Shown here in pieces: positions 33,540 to 45,895 of a stretch of DNA of 64,000 bases. The stretch comes from Cycas panzhihuaensis (taxonomy: Eukaryota; Cycadophyta), in the NCBI GenBank assembly GCA_023213395.1, contig CM041465.1, positions 139,693,741 through 139,757,740 of the forward strand. Reading direction: 5' to 3'. The position numbers and the translations under genes were made by a program. How positions within the stretch are numbered: the stretch's first letter is position 1; every line of letters starts with the position of its first letter. The notes under the pieces are model-generated. The model was not told the DNA's origin, did no database searches, and saw nothing but the letters and a program-made list of their open reading frames with translations.

Positions 33540-36294
33540 TTTGATAAACTTTATTTTTCCAAGTGCTTTTGTGAAGATGTCTACCACCTATTCCTTTATG
33601 TGATAATAGACCAATTCTAATTCTCCTTGTTATACTAGCTTTCTGATAAAGTGATGTATTTCTATATATTTTATCTTGCCATGAAATATTAGATTTCTTG
33701 TCATCTAGATTATGCTTTGATTATCACAAAACATATGTGTGGGACTAATCTATTCTTTCTATAAATCTTGAAATAATATCTTAATATGAACTATCTCACA
33801 AGATCCTACTATAATTGCTTTGGACTCTACTTTTGTAGTAGAGAGAGATATTATTACTTATTTATTTGAAATCCATACTACTACTATTAAATCTAAACTA
33901 AATGCATATCTTGCAGTAGATTTCTGATCATCTATATAACTTGCCTAGTCTAAGTTTGTATATCTAATCAACCTATAATCTCTTGATGACCTGTAATATA
34001 AATCATACCTAATAATACCTTTGAGATACCTAAGAATCACTTTGCTTACTTTCTAATGTTTTACCTTAGGCCTATGCATAAACTTGGAAATCATATTGAC
34101 TACATACATAATATCTGGTGGAGTTGAAGTTAAGTAGATAAGGCTCTCAATCAACCACTTGTAAAATTAGGATCAACTGATTCAGACTCCTCAAACTTAG
34201 ACAATTTTAACCCAACCACTACTAGTATTGCAAGTGGCTTATAAATATACGTGTTGAATTTGTGTAGTATAGCTAATATGTACTTCTTTTATGATACAAG
34301 CATTCCCTTTTCATCCTACCATACTTTAATACCTAAGAAATAATACATAAGTCCTAAGTCTATCATTTCAAATTCTTTGCACATATCTTCCTTAAACTTT
34401 TAGGATAAGTAATTATATTTTTTAGTATATACTAGGTCATCTACATATAAGCCCATAATTAATATTGAGAACTCTTCTAATTTTATATATAAATTAGGGT
34501 TTAATTAGTTTCTTAGGAATCCTTTATCCTTAAAATACTTATCAATCTTAGAGTACCATACTCTAGGTATTTGTTTGAGTCCATACAAGGCCTTTTTATA
34601 TTTGTAGACCTTGTCTTCCTTTTCCTTTACTCCAAAACCCTTGAATTGTTGGATATATATCTATTCATCAACATATCTATTAAGGAAGACACTCTTCATA
34701 TCTATCTAATAGATTGTCCACCCTTATTATGTAGCTAAGGCCATGATTAACCTAACTGTTTTTAACCTTGTAATATGTGTAAATGATTCATTATAGTTTA
34801 TGCCTTCAATTTAAGCATAGTCTTTTTTAATTAATCATGTCTTATATTTATTAATGGAATCAATTAACTTATACTTGGTCTTATAGACCTATTTTGTCCC
34901 AATGGTATTCTTTCTAGGTGAAAAATCAACTAACTTCTATGTCTTATTCTTTACTAAAGTATTTTATTCTTCTTTCATTACATTTTTCTATTCATCTTGG
35001 CTATTTATCTCTTCAAAATTTTGAGGGTTATTTAACTCCATGATTTGAATCATAAGTGTAAATTTTACCCTTTGAGATCTTGTTGTTCTTCTCTTAAGGT
35101 TTGTGTCTAAAATATTTTAAGAGTTATGATTCCTTTGTCCCTGCTTTAGATTCTTTTGACTTGAAATAGATGGTTCTACTTCACTTGTACTAGGTATAAT
35201 TATATCACTTGAGTTAGAGTCCACTTTAATTATAATGTTTTTACCTTTATCTTTTTCAATAACTTCTTTTTGATAGAATTTATCTTCCTTGAAGATAACA
35301 TCCCTTCTCATAATGATTATTTTACTCTTGGTGTTATATAACTTATAAGATCTTGATGAGTCACTATATCTTATAAATATATACTTAGTACTTTTGTCAT
35401 TCAAATTTATCCTTCTTTATTCTAGAACATGTGTATAAGTGATGCACTAAAAAACTCTTAAATGTTTAATTCTTGGTTTATGACATGTCTAATCCTCCTT
35501 AAGTGTAATCCATTTCATTACCTTAGTTGTGTACTTATTCAATAAATAAACAATTGTACGTATAGCTTCTACCTAATATTCATTTCTAAGATGCTTATCC
35601 TTAAGCATGCTCATAACCATTTCAATAATGGTCTTGTTCTTTCTTTCTGTTACCCTATTTTAGTGAGGGGTGTAAGGATTAATGAGCTACTTCCTTATCC
35701 CTAAGTATCTATAATAGTCCTTGAATTCATTCGATATAAATTCTCCTCTATTATTTGATCTAAGGATTAATATCTTATGCCTATTGTATCTTTCAATTAT
35801 AACTTTGAAATTAATAAAATATTAAAGTACATCTTACTTGAACTTGAAAAAATAAGCCCAAATCATTCTTGTAAACTTATCAATGAAAGTTATGATGTAC
35901 TTAGCTCTTTTAAGTAAAGGTACATCCATTGGTCTATATAGATCCATGTACACTAGTTAAAGAGGCCTATTTACCCTATAATTATCATTAAAAAAGTCTT
36001 TCTCTTTGTTATTTTCCTAGTATACAACCTTCACATACTTTTTTTGTCATATTTAATGTTAGGTAGTCTAACCACTATTTCCATCTTTTTCATTAATACC
36101 AAGCTATTATAGTTTAAATGGCTAAGTCTTTTATGCCAAGTGCCACTATTGACATTAATTAATACCCTTAAGGTATAATAATTAGTTGGGAGAATTACTA
36201 GTTTAAATAATCTATCACTAGTCATTTGACCCTTATTAACTATTACTTTATTCCTTAGTTTGCCCTTAATGGTGCACTCACCATTATCAAACAT
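33540..36294 (-). pseudogene. Copia pol of element C
   Basis: Minus-strand order. GAG-pre-integrase is open at 36294-36031 (GTWHKRLSHLNYNSLVLMKK). Integrase lies at about 36000-35420. The linker with IFIRYSDSSRSYKLYNTKSK and IIIMRRDVIFKED (open at 35404-35117) is the copia segment just after the integrase core. RT is at about 35000-34080, with a GLYVDDLVYTK-like box near 34440. RNase H runs to about 33560, with YDLYYRSSRDYRLIRYTNLD and DDQKSTARYAFSL. It is broken by many stops. Confidence 0.85.
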
Positions 36295-36299
36295 GATCT

Positions 36300-37640
36300 T
36301 GTATTTTTACTCCATTTGCCCTATTAATAGTAAGTTTTTCTTAAGTGCAAGGACATGGAGTATATCATTGATGCATCTAGTTTCTCCAAAGTTTATTTGG
36401 ATGGCTATATATCTTTAATCAATTATAGCTTGAGTAGTATTGTCTCCAAATATGATTTTATCTTTTTTGGAGTTGTTAAACTTATTGAACCATTCTTTTC
36501 TATGTGTCATATAGGTAGATCATCATAAGTTAATGTACCAACTATTCTCCTATTTATTTGCTACTATGCGTGATAAAAGGAGTCTTTCACTCTCCCTTAA
36601 TTCTACAACTATTATATTAGCTACTCCTCTTTGTATGCTAGATCTTTTTATAAAATAATTTATTTCCAAGTGTCCACTTCTATGATAATTAGAATATTGC
36701 ATTGTTCCTTTACCTCTATAACTCCTTTTTCTTTGTCCTTGATTCCTTTCCCTTACACTTTATCCTCTACCTCTTCCTTGAGGTCCAAAACCTTATCCTT
36801 AGTCTTGGTTAAATTGGCTTTGAAAGTATTAATTTTTCCTTTAATCTTATCCTTGATGGAATAAATCTTAAACTTGATGGAATTAACCTTGGCCTTGATA
36901 ATATTGTTCTTACCCTTGACCTTGATAAGCTTAATCTTGTCTTTGATGAAATTGCCCTTATTTCTAAAGTTTTATCCTCTTCCTCTAAGAGATTATCCTC
37001 TTACCCTAGAAATTTGGCCTTCAAAGGTTGGCCTAATCTTTGCCTTAGTTGTAAATATATATTTTAATAACTCACCACTCTATTTTTTCTCTTCAATTAC
37101 AAGTAACATTATACAAAGTTGATCAATCTTGTGTGTATTTAGATCTTTAGAGATCTTAATGCTTATTACTACTATTGCAAACCTTTTGATGTTACTAACA
37201 CACTTCAAGATCTTTTCTACCACCCTTTATTCACTAATGACTTTACCTAAGACCCTCATTTGATTGATTAGGCCTTATATCTTAGTTGTAAAATTATTTA
37301 TTCTTTCATTATTATTCATCCCATAATTTTTAAATTTACTCCTTAATGTTTGGAGTTTTGATGTAACAACTCCTTCATAGGTGGTCTTTAAAGCATATCA
37401 TGCCTCCTTTGATGTGGTTGCCTCATTAAGTCTTAGAAAGATATAATCCTCTAATGTATAAAAGATGAATATGAAGGCTTCATTATCTTAATTTACATTC
37501 TCCTTATAGGTCTTCTTTTAATCTTTAGTAGTATTAGGATCAAGTGCCCTATATCTTATCTTAATCAAGTCCCACATATGTTTTGACATACAACTAGGTT
37601 TTATTTTATGACTTTAATAAGAAATTAGTACAATCAAATT
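36300..37640 (-). pseudogene. Copia gag of element C with Q/G-rich linker
   Basis: This lies directly upstream of pol. Around 36700-36660 is a worn zinc-knuckle region (QCNILIIIEVDTWK where CxxC...GH is expected). Upstream (36995-36770) the frame reads GQG, EQYYQGQG, FNQD, GFGPQGRGRG with TAA or TAG at nearly every second Gln position, a Gln/Gly-rich linker. The two plus-strand open frames at 36631-37122 are shadows of this low-complexity stretch. Further upstream, to 37640, the helical gag body is only faintly readable. Confidence 0.65.
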
Positions 37641-39990
37641 TAGGTACCATTACATTACCTATAATAAAGGTTATGATAAAGAAATTTCTTTAAAAATAAA
37701 CTACCTTGAAAAGATAAAGTACTTAAATAAAATACTAAAAATGCACTTAACTAAGTCAATAAAAAGCACTCAAAAGACACAAGATAAATTGTCCCCCTTT
37801 AATTATGGGACATACACAAGTATCCCACCTGGGACTTAACCTCCTCTAAAATGAAAATTTGTATTAATTGTAATTATCAAGTAAAATTTTGTCAAGTTTA
37901 TTCAAGGGTCAACTCATAGGAAGTCCAGAAACTAACATCAATTTTGAACATAAAAATAGTATATCAAATGACTTCAAAAATATATAAAAGGCCATTCACT
38001 TAATAGAGGATCAAAATATGAGATTAATACTTTAAATGACACTTGATTATAATACTTTATGATCAAGTTATGCTTTAAATAATATAAAGAGGTTAAATTG
38101 AATAAAAACCCTTTATCATATAAACTACAAAGAATCGTTTCATCAACATTTAGTCATTAAATAAACTGTTAAATGTAAACCCAACACATGTATATGACCA
38201 CTTATTTTGTTAAGGTGGAAATAAAGTTGAGTTAGTAGATCTAAAAGTGGGTCCTATATATGATAAATATGGTCATTAAAGAAGAAATATGTACTCAATC
38301 TGAGGTAGGGTCCTTAAAAGAAGTAACTTAGCCTCTTTAAAATTGCCCCTTGGTCATTTAAATATTGAATATAACCTACAAGTTTGAAGACAAACGGGGC
38401 TATGGATAATGAGGATTAATAAAATATGAAAATAAATAAATAAATAAATACTTCAACAAAAGGCACATAGTATAAATCAACCAATCAATAAATGCACATA
38501 TATCTATATCAATCATGCATATGAATACTTCAAATAAAAAGTGCATAGTATAAATTAATTGATTAATACTTTAAATAAATGTATCAATATTAAGCACGTA
38601 AGTGTGATATTCATATGTATGTCACTGACATGAGCATTGTCGTTACCTTGTCCATACTAATAACACCCCCACTAATTACATAATGATTCAAATACCTCCC
38701 AACTATGACTTTGACTAGTTTTTTTTATAAATTCAGTGGGTCTTGAATGTCATGGTATAACATATATTGTCGATCGTGCTAGCGCGCGGATTTGAGAGCT
38801 CGCCGGAGACGCTTCCTCAAATATAGATAAATCCCCCCTTAAGCATGAGTGGGCACACACTAACTTGAAGACTATGCACACAAAATTTAAAAGAGAAAAG
38901 GATGTGGATTACTGTCCCTACTGTGTTGCAATCGCCAAAGCTCCTACTATGTAAGGAAAGAATATGGCTTAGGGAATACAGATGCAAGAACTAAGTGCAT
39001 TGACACACTAGGTATGAGGACAAAGATGATGGTTATAGAATTGAATAACACAAATATAAAAACTATAAACTAAATTATAAGTACTATTGACTAAAATAAT
39101 GATATTAATTTTAACAAACTCAATAGTCTTACCAAAACAACAGTCACTAGGAGATGTGAAAGGTGAAATCATGACTAGCTATACTCTATGGTCCATGGTG
39201 ATGACTCCATGACTTGAGTTATAGGCTAATAACTATTAACATTGATGATTAGCTCTACACTCCTACTATAACTTATACAAATCACTCTAAGTATGCCCCC
39301 ACAATTGCTAAATAGGATATTTTACCTTTAGGAAAGGTTTGGCAAAGTGGAATGGGCTCTTCCTATATGCAGATTACATGCAATATACCAACACATGATG
39401 ATTGAAATTTTTTGACATTTTCCTAACCATATTACAAATTCAACTATACTTTTATGGGTTTGTTGATGATCAACATGAATGTAAAGTTGATGTTAGAAGC
39501 TAGTGGGTGCAAGGCAAGCTAAGCCAATGGGCATACATGATAGTAACTCCCTTAGAGCTAATAGAGATTTAAATGACACCAAATAAACAAAGATCATACC
39601 AAATAAATGTAAATGAGAAGGGATTAGATAAATGATATTAGGTGTAATACAAAATATGAAGATGTGTAGGTAAGTATAAATGAGATGGGGCTTAACTTTC
39701 ATGAGGTGTACAATGTATAATGTATAAACATGGAGATAAATATTTCAGCCCAGCATAGACATGTAAATAATATGTTGATTATTAGTTATACCTATAGAGC
39801 CCACCTAAGATTGAAAGAAAACAAACATATATGACTACAACCATATCCATAAAATCATATGTAGATATAGTATTTTCTAGGTAATAAGATGAATCCTTAC
39901 ACATAAATAGATATACAAAGGGATAGATAGATGGACGGAAAATATCTCATAGAATCATTTCAATAAGATTAAAAACTCTACTGATCTAAC
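37641..39990 (-). other. Leader of element C, contains a CpG-dense patch
   Basis: About 2.3 kb without recognised genes between gag and primer site. It is AT-rich apart from 38771-38812, listed separately. Near 38420 an AAATAAAT run of about five units occurs. Confidence 0.5.
38771..38812. other. CpG-dense patch in AT-rich leader
   Basis: Eight CpG pairs lie within 42 bases (CGATCG, GCGCGCGG, CTCGCCGG, GACGC), including short palindromes CGATCG, GCTAGC, GCGCGC and GAGCTC. Nothing comparable exists elsewhere in the window, where CpG is rare. Its origin is unknown. Confidence 0.75.
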
Positions 39991-39994
39991 AATG

Positions 39995-40006
39995 GCTCTA
40001 ATACTA
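39995..40006 (-). other. Primer binding site of element C
   Basis: The minus strand reads TAGTATTAGAGC, an initiator-tRNA complement with two changes, followed by CATTG, two bases inside the LTR. Confidence 0.75.
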
Positions 40007-40008
40007 AA

Positions 40009-40271
40009 TGATGGAATTAAAGGATAAAAATAAAAGAGTAGGCAAGAGGGATAACCAACAATCTATAAAGAAGTTAGTGTTGATGAACACTAGGGTCTTT
40101 AGACCCCACATAAATATAGGCATGATCAAGAGGATTTGACACACCTCTTAAGGTCTACTGTTACCTAGTGTTAATAAATGCCTAAGAATGTGTTCTTATA
40201 AGATAGTTACCCATGATATAGGTTATCATCCTAATGTGTATAATTCCCTTAATATGGGAATTATTCTAACA
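40009..40271 (-). repeat. 5' LTR of element C
   Basis: 263 bp, starting TGATGGAATTAAAGG and ending TTATTCTAACA. It is the partner of 33228-33490. Confidence 0.93.
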
Positions 40272-40490
40272 TATATGAGAAATTTTGAGATCATAAGAAT
40301 AATTTAAGATATCTACAACTTTATAGAAAAAGGTTGAGACAATATACTAAGATACACTTTCTTACCATTCAATTCTTCACAAAGGACTATATTGATTTCT
40401 TTAAACCTTTGGTGGGACCAACCTCCTTATGAATTAAGAATTAGAATAAGTAAAGGGAGTAAATAGATGTTATTACTTAATAAAGGTTAT

Positions 40491-40549
40491 AATTGTTGGA
40501 TGATTTAACTTGGACTTGGTTTAAGTCCAAGTTAAATCATCCAACAATT
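40491..40549. repeat. Perfect 26-bp inverted repeat with 7-base loop
   Basis: Arms 40491-40516 and 40524-40549 are exact reverse complements around TGGTTTA. The homologous place in the right LTR of K (about 50165-50295) is not palindromic: it has the right-arm sequence in worn form (CCAAGTCAAATCATCTAATA) and about 90 unrelated bases in place of the left arm. The hairpin is thus a later change in this copy. Confidence 0.9.
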
Positions 40550-41933
40550 TATAAAGAAGAACCAAGCTTTAACTATAAATGAAAGAATGACAATGAAAAC
40601 TCCTTTTCTAATTTTTTTTTTAGATGAATCCAAAGAAAACTAATCTAATTAATAAAACCAAAAAAAAAAAACCATATAAAAGTTACCTCAAACTTGACAA
40701 AGATTTATGTTGTATGCCTTAGATTGATGCCATACTCTTATACAATAATTTATAAAGAATCTCTAAGCACCATAAGGATGATATAATTAACAATAATGAG
40801 TTCCATGGGAGAGGGAAATGTAGACAAAAATTGGTTAAAACTAACGGAAAAGGACCTAAACAAGTGAGTGGAAGGATGAATATGAGAACTAGGTAGCATT
40901 TGAGGCAAAGGTAGATCTCTGAATCTCTCTAGAAAAGTTCATAATCTTCGAAGAAGGTGAGCTTCAATCCATTTCAAGCAATAATAAGACACTAGAAGAG
41001 AGTACTAGCAAACATTTGGCAACATTTTATTACATCAAGAACCCTCTCCCACCCTTTAAAAACATATAGGGATTTATTAAAAATCAAAGGGAGAAGGATA
41101 GATGGAAAAACCATGATTTTTGCCCATGGTTTGGCTACTTTTCAACAACTAAATCTTGCATGGAGGAAGGTGAGACAATCATGAATTAATCATGGCAAGT
41201 TGGGCAATACTGAATTATAAGTCTAGGTAAAAATTGAAGCAAAATTTATGACAAATTAGGTTTCTATGTCTTCATTTTCAAGTATGATAGTAAAAAATGT
41301 GATAAATAGTTTAAAATATAATTTTATAAACAAAATGAAAAACATGAAAGTTATCGTATTTTATTTATAAAGTAGCATTTTTAGTATTTTCAAAAATGTG
41401 ACAAGTTGAGAAGGCTAAATAATATAACAATAAAAATTAATCTTCAATAAAATTTACTTACTAGGGTCTTCTAAAGATATTAAAGACTTTAATGAAGAGT
41501 AGAACACTGTGAGAAAATACCAAATAATAGTGCAAATGAGATCAAAATTGATCAAAATACTTGATACTATTAAACAAGATATTATGTAAAAAGGGGAGAC
41601 TTGGAGCCGTTTACAAGCTATGCTAGACAAGAGCATTAAATTATGTCATAGTATTAGTGATTGACAAAACAAGATCATCATAAGCATATACATTCAGTCA
41701 TCTAATTGGCAATCTTTTAACTTATATGATTTAAAATCAAATGATGCATGTTCAACCATATCCTAGCTAAAGTCTAAACTATCAAATAGTTAACCAAAAG
41801 AAATCTTATAACTAGCATGCTAATTCAGTAATATCTTTTGCATAAATAAAAACCATAATTATCAAGTACCTTTAAAAAAATAAACTAGGACATGAGCCTA
41901 ACCATGCCAAAAAGGGTTGATTATGGTGAAATA

Positions 41934-41943
41934 TTTTCCCCTT
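41934..41943 (-). other. Polypurine tract of element K
   Basis: The minus strand reads AAGGGGAAAA directly before the 3' LTR start TATTTCACC (TGTTTCACC in the other copy). Confidence 0.8.
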
Positions 41944-42224
41944 ACCACGAAGCTCTTGTTAATGATAGAGGAAAAGATGGTGAATAGTGGTAACTTAATT
42001 TTTAGGACTAAAATAAAGTTTAAATTTAGATGCCTTGAGTTTATTTCCTAAGCTAAAAAAAAGGCTAGATTGGATGATGAGTTTTTAGCATATGAAGGTG
42101 ATAAAAAATATTCAATTAGAATGGAATAAGGGTGGCTTAAGAAAGTCCTTTGTATAGTCATGCTTAAACTCAAACTTAATACTAGATTACCTATCATATT
42201 AGTGGGGATTTGAAGGGGGTGGCT

Positions 42225-42390
42225 ACCATAGTTTAACCTCTTTAACACCTATTTTTAAAGGTGTATATACCATAGTTTAACATTATTAACAATGACTTAG
42301 AGGATATACCTACTATAGTTTAATCTTATTAGTAATTCTTTAGAGAGGTGGCTTCCATAGTTTAACCTTATTAATGTTGAGCAAATCTAG
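42225..42390. repeat. Dispersed ~50-bp motif cluster in K, left
   Basis: Units with CCATAGTTTAACCT and TTATTAAC recur three or four times, each followed by a purine-rich GAGG-GGCTAC stretch. Similar units occur at 42960-43060, 44690-44770 and 45590-45895. Confidence 0.6.
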
Positions 42391-43173
42391 TTCTAAATAA
42401 CCAAAACTAGCCACCAAGATCTATCTATTTTGCAACAAGAACAAAGATTCAAAACTATAACAAATGTAAGTATATAACCCCAATGATTATTCAACATATA
42501 TAAGAAAGCATGCACATTATTAAATACACCAGATATAATGTGGTAAAACCCTAGCAAAGTATTAGGAAAACATCCACATAAGAAAGGTATCAACTTTATT
42601 TGATCAAGAATGAAAGATTTATATATGTAATCATAATAGAGTTCTCACCACAACAACAACTAATAAATGCCTAAGATACAATGTAATGCAATACAACAAT
42701 CATGATACAATAATAATTAGAAAAAGTTAATTACCTAAATTGGGTTATACAATTGCCACCATAAGTTCTAGGGCCTTCTTAATGAATGACCCTAATTCTC
42801 TTTATAATTTCGTACATTTTCAATCGTAGCTTTTTACTTTAGGAGTTACATTCCCCTTAGACCCCCCAAGCAAAGTTGGTGGGGAAAAGCATACGAAAAA
42901 ATCTCCAAAATTTTAGCCTCCTTATACATTATTATCACATATCCAACAACTAGAAATGCTTTAGAGGGATAGCTACCATAATCTAACCTAATTATTAGTA
43001 TTTTAGAGTTGTAGTTTACCCTCATTATAGAGTGTTATCCCTAGTTTAGAATGGTAATACCAAGAGTGATGGTGATCTAGAATATAAGAGATGAGAGAGT
43101 CAACTTCAATGTTGTAACTATGTGAGATGTATTAGATAGTAATAGAAGATAAGTAGGACAATAATGTCAAAGC

Positions 43174-43464
43174 CTAAGCATGAATAGAGTGTAAACAAGA
43201 TGAATTAATATGATAAGTGCCAACAAATTGAAAGACTACTACTTGGGAATAAGAAAAAAGATCAATAGGAACATCATAAAATTGTAAAACATCAGTTAGG
43301 GCTCTTATTATAGTAATATATTTAACTTCATTATTGGTTGCTTGAGGTAGGAACATGCCAACAGAGGTTAACCCATTATCTGATTGGTTATAATCTACCC
43401 ATGCAACATCAAATGGCCCTAATTTTCGTTGACTACCTCCATCAATATGTATGTTTATTGCCAT
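43174..43464 (-). pseudogene. RNase H domain of element K
   Basis: An open minus frame of 96 codons reads INIHIDGGSQRKLGPFDVAW, then VGMFLPQATNNEVKY, ALTDVLQFY and YSQVVVFQFVGTYHI. DGGS, the ATNNEAEY-like box and the SQ-VV-Q-xG-Y stretch are the three RNase H signature regions, with Asp and Glu of the active site visible and the third Asp replaced (DSQ to YSQ). The form with DGGS...ATNNEAEY fits the additional RNase H found in some plant gypsy lineages. The Met start is internal to the polyprotein. No integrase was recognised downstream. Confidence 0.7.
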
Positions 43465-43828
43465 TGATATGAAAAAGGATTAAACTCAGAGGGAAAATAA
43501 TAGATGTAGAGACATTACAAGAATCAACCTATAAGGAATGGTTCTTATATAAGATGTTTAGTTTCAATTGTAAGATGAAGAGAAGATATGATCATGGTTA
43601 AGCTTGCTTACCATAAGAATACCTTGCTAAACACAAATAAATGTAAAAGGCTACTAGATGTTGAATAGGTTTTGATCATAATTAAGGCCATAGTGGACCC
43701 AAGTAATTGAATTTGAAGGTCCTAAATGATGCACCTAAATGAACCTAAATTATGCTAGTGTAGGTAGAGACAAAGCCATCACATGACTTACTTTAGATAA
43801 CAAGAGGGTGGAAATATAAAGGGATATT

Positions 43829-43852
43829 TCTCTCTCTCTCTCTCTCTCTCTC
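43829..43852. repeat. (TC)12 microsatellite
   Basis: A pure TC run of 24 bases in the interior of K, followed closely by a run of nine T. Confidence 0.95.
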
Positions 43853-45589
43853 AATGTTTGCTTTTTTTTTTAATTCTACTACTATCTAAGTAATTCTATA
43901 CAATGGTTCAAATAAGGGTTATGTTGAATCAGGCATCACTAAATCCACTTTTTGAATGATAGGTATTTGTTACTTTCACTATGATTGATATGCAATTCTC
44001 ATCAAGATATACTGAAGAGAAGGAATGAACAAACTTAGGTGGTTGATGATTGAACTAATTATAAAACATTAATACCTCTCAAACTACAACAAGGATGACC
44101 TTTTCAATGAAACTAAGGAGATGAGAAAACATGAACCCAAATCCTTGAAGGTTGAACTACGAGACTTAGAAGGATCTTTAGGTGAAAGCATCTCTAAGTG
44201 TTATAAAGGATGATGATGGAATGAATAACAAGCTTTGAGAGAATAGTTGAGAAATATTAGGAACCACCTTAGAAGGTTGGATAAGTAAAGGTAAAATATT
44301 TATAAGTCTACTAAGATCATTTTAGAGTTGTAAGAAGAAGAATTACACCAAGATCAAAAGCTATTGATGGAAGACTCAAAAATAGGATATCACACATGGT
44401 GGAAGAAGTTGATTATCTAGATTTATACCTAGCCACTATGTTGGTAATCAAAGCTAGGGACCCCCTTCCCTCCCAAGAATGAAGCTTCAGAGGAAGATTA
44501 AGAGAATTAATGGGATAAACTACTTTAATTAAAGTAAGCAAGGTGTGTATGCATATGTTGAGCAGACAATGCCTATGTCTTAGTATCCTTACATGATTGT
44601 TGGGAGTGATTCGTATGTGAAAAGCATCAAAATTAATTAGAGAGATGAAATCATAAAAGAGGAGTCTTATTTCTATACTAAAACATTGTTTGAAAAAAAA
44701 GAGAGTGAGAAATTGACCATAGTTTAGGCTTATTAGACATTATGAATTTTAGATCTATAGTTTTATCCTCATTACAGATAGGTGTTTTATGTTTAAGTTA
44801 CTTCTTTAAAAACACAAAACAAAACTCAAGAAAAAGAAACATAAGGGAGATTTAAGCTTAGTGTTCTTAAGTTTGAAAAAGAAAAACTATAAAGGATTGT
44901 GTAAGCACCATCTCTAATAGGTTGAGGTTGGTTGGTTTGTCTATTCACCAAAGCTACTTAAGAAATCAACAAACATTAATCCATTAGAAATGGCAACCAA
45001 GCCATTTCTTACCTTCGATTAGAAGAAGTAAAATAAAACTTAGTAGGAAACACTTAAGAGTAATCATAAGAACACCTATCAACACTAGGGGAGGTCCAAC
45101 TCACCAGTGTTTATATGATACCTCTCATAAGAAAAGTATCCATTTTCTAAATAAATTTGAATACTTATTTGACAAGTTATAAATCTCTAAGGCATATTGG
45201 ACTCTCCCTTGGCTAGTTCTAGGTAGTGATTTATATAGACCCAATATCCTACTAAAGCACTCCATGGCCCTAAATTCTCACAAGGGGGTCTATTTTTTAT
45301 GTACCATTTTCTATTCTTAGGAATACTAAGTTTTGAATCAACACCATTCTTATTTTATAGTTTTTCTCATCCTTATGCCTAATGAATGAATGAGGACCCT
45401 ACCCTCCCAAGTATGAAACTTAGGAAGGGGAGATAGAAGATAAAAGGCCATAAACCAAATGAGATCATTCCAATTATATCAACTAAGATCCATGCATACA
45501 TACTTAATAATTAATGCTTATGCCATATGGTATAGTAGTAGTCTTACATAATTATTAAGAGTTATATTAGGGCATGGGGAGATACGAGT

Positions 45590-45895
45590 CTCAATAAGAA
45601 ATAGACAAGCCAACCATAGTTTAGGCTCATTAGAAGGTAGGGGATTTTAAATTCATAGTTTATACTCATTGTAGTGGAACATCCATCTCAAAAGATGGGG
45701 GAGACTAACATAGTTTAGGTTTTTTAGTAGATGAGTTTCTCGAAGATGTAGTTTATACTCATTACAAAGTTTATGCCCATTACAAGTGTGTGGTGGGAAC
45801 TATCATAGTTTAAACTCTTTAGCAGGTGGATTTTTGAGTTGTAGTTTATAGTTCTTATAGAGTTAGGGTTCAATTTAGGCTCATGGCGGAGCAAA
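45590..45895. repeat. Dispersed ~50-bp motif cluster in K, right
   Basis: Units alternate ATAGTTTAGGCTCATTAG and TAGTTTATACTCATT with purine-rich spacers (AGGTAGGGG, GATGGGGGAGA, GTGTGGTGGG). At least five units were counted by eye. It is the same motif as in 42225-42390. Confidence 0.6.

Larger units (their letters stand above)
33228..40271 (-). mobile_element. Element C, full-length copia retrotransposon
   Basis: 7044 bp with 263-bp LTRs at both ends, exact target duplicates TATAT (33223-33227, 40272-40276), a primer site, a polypurine tract (GGGGGATAAA), gag and pol. A hand alignment of the LTRs gave about 52 mismatches in 263, so it is old. It lies inside the left LTR of K. Every coding part is broken by stops. 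Confidence 0.93.
31683..41933 (-). repeat. 3' LTR of element K, interrupted by C
   Basis: It matches the right LTR from TAGTTCATTGACTTTGGG (31683) to TTATGGTGAAATA (41933). Element C with its TATAT duplicate splits it at 33228. The LTR has no gene; scattered open frames in it are chance. Confidence 0.9.

Noticed and set aside
36631-37122. Two adjacent plus-strand open frames, hydrophobic, looking like membrane proteins
   Set aside because: They are the complement of the Gln/Gly-rich gag linker of element C; the Leu/Ile richness comes from reading CTT/ATT complements.
38771-38812. Plastid or mitochondrial DNA insert
   Set aside because: Only 42 bases are GC-rich and the flanks are ordinary element C; no organellar gene was recognised.
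40277-41933. A host gene in the long K LTR
   Set aside because: Both LTR copies lack any frame of coding quality; the 60-66-codon frames are not shared between copies.
43801-43900. TC microsatellite as a polypyrimidine regulatory element
   Set aside because: A simple repeat plus poly-T in a decayed element; no supporting context.
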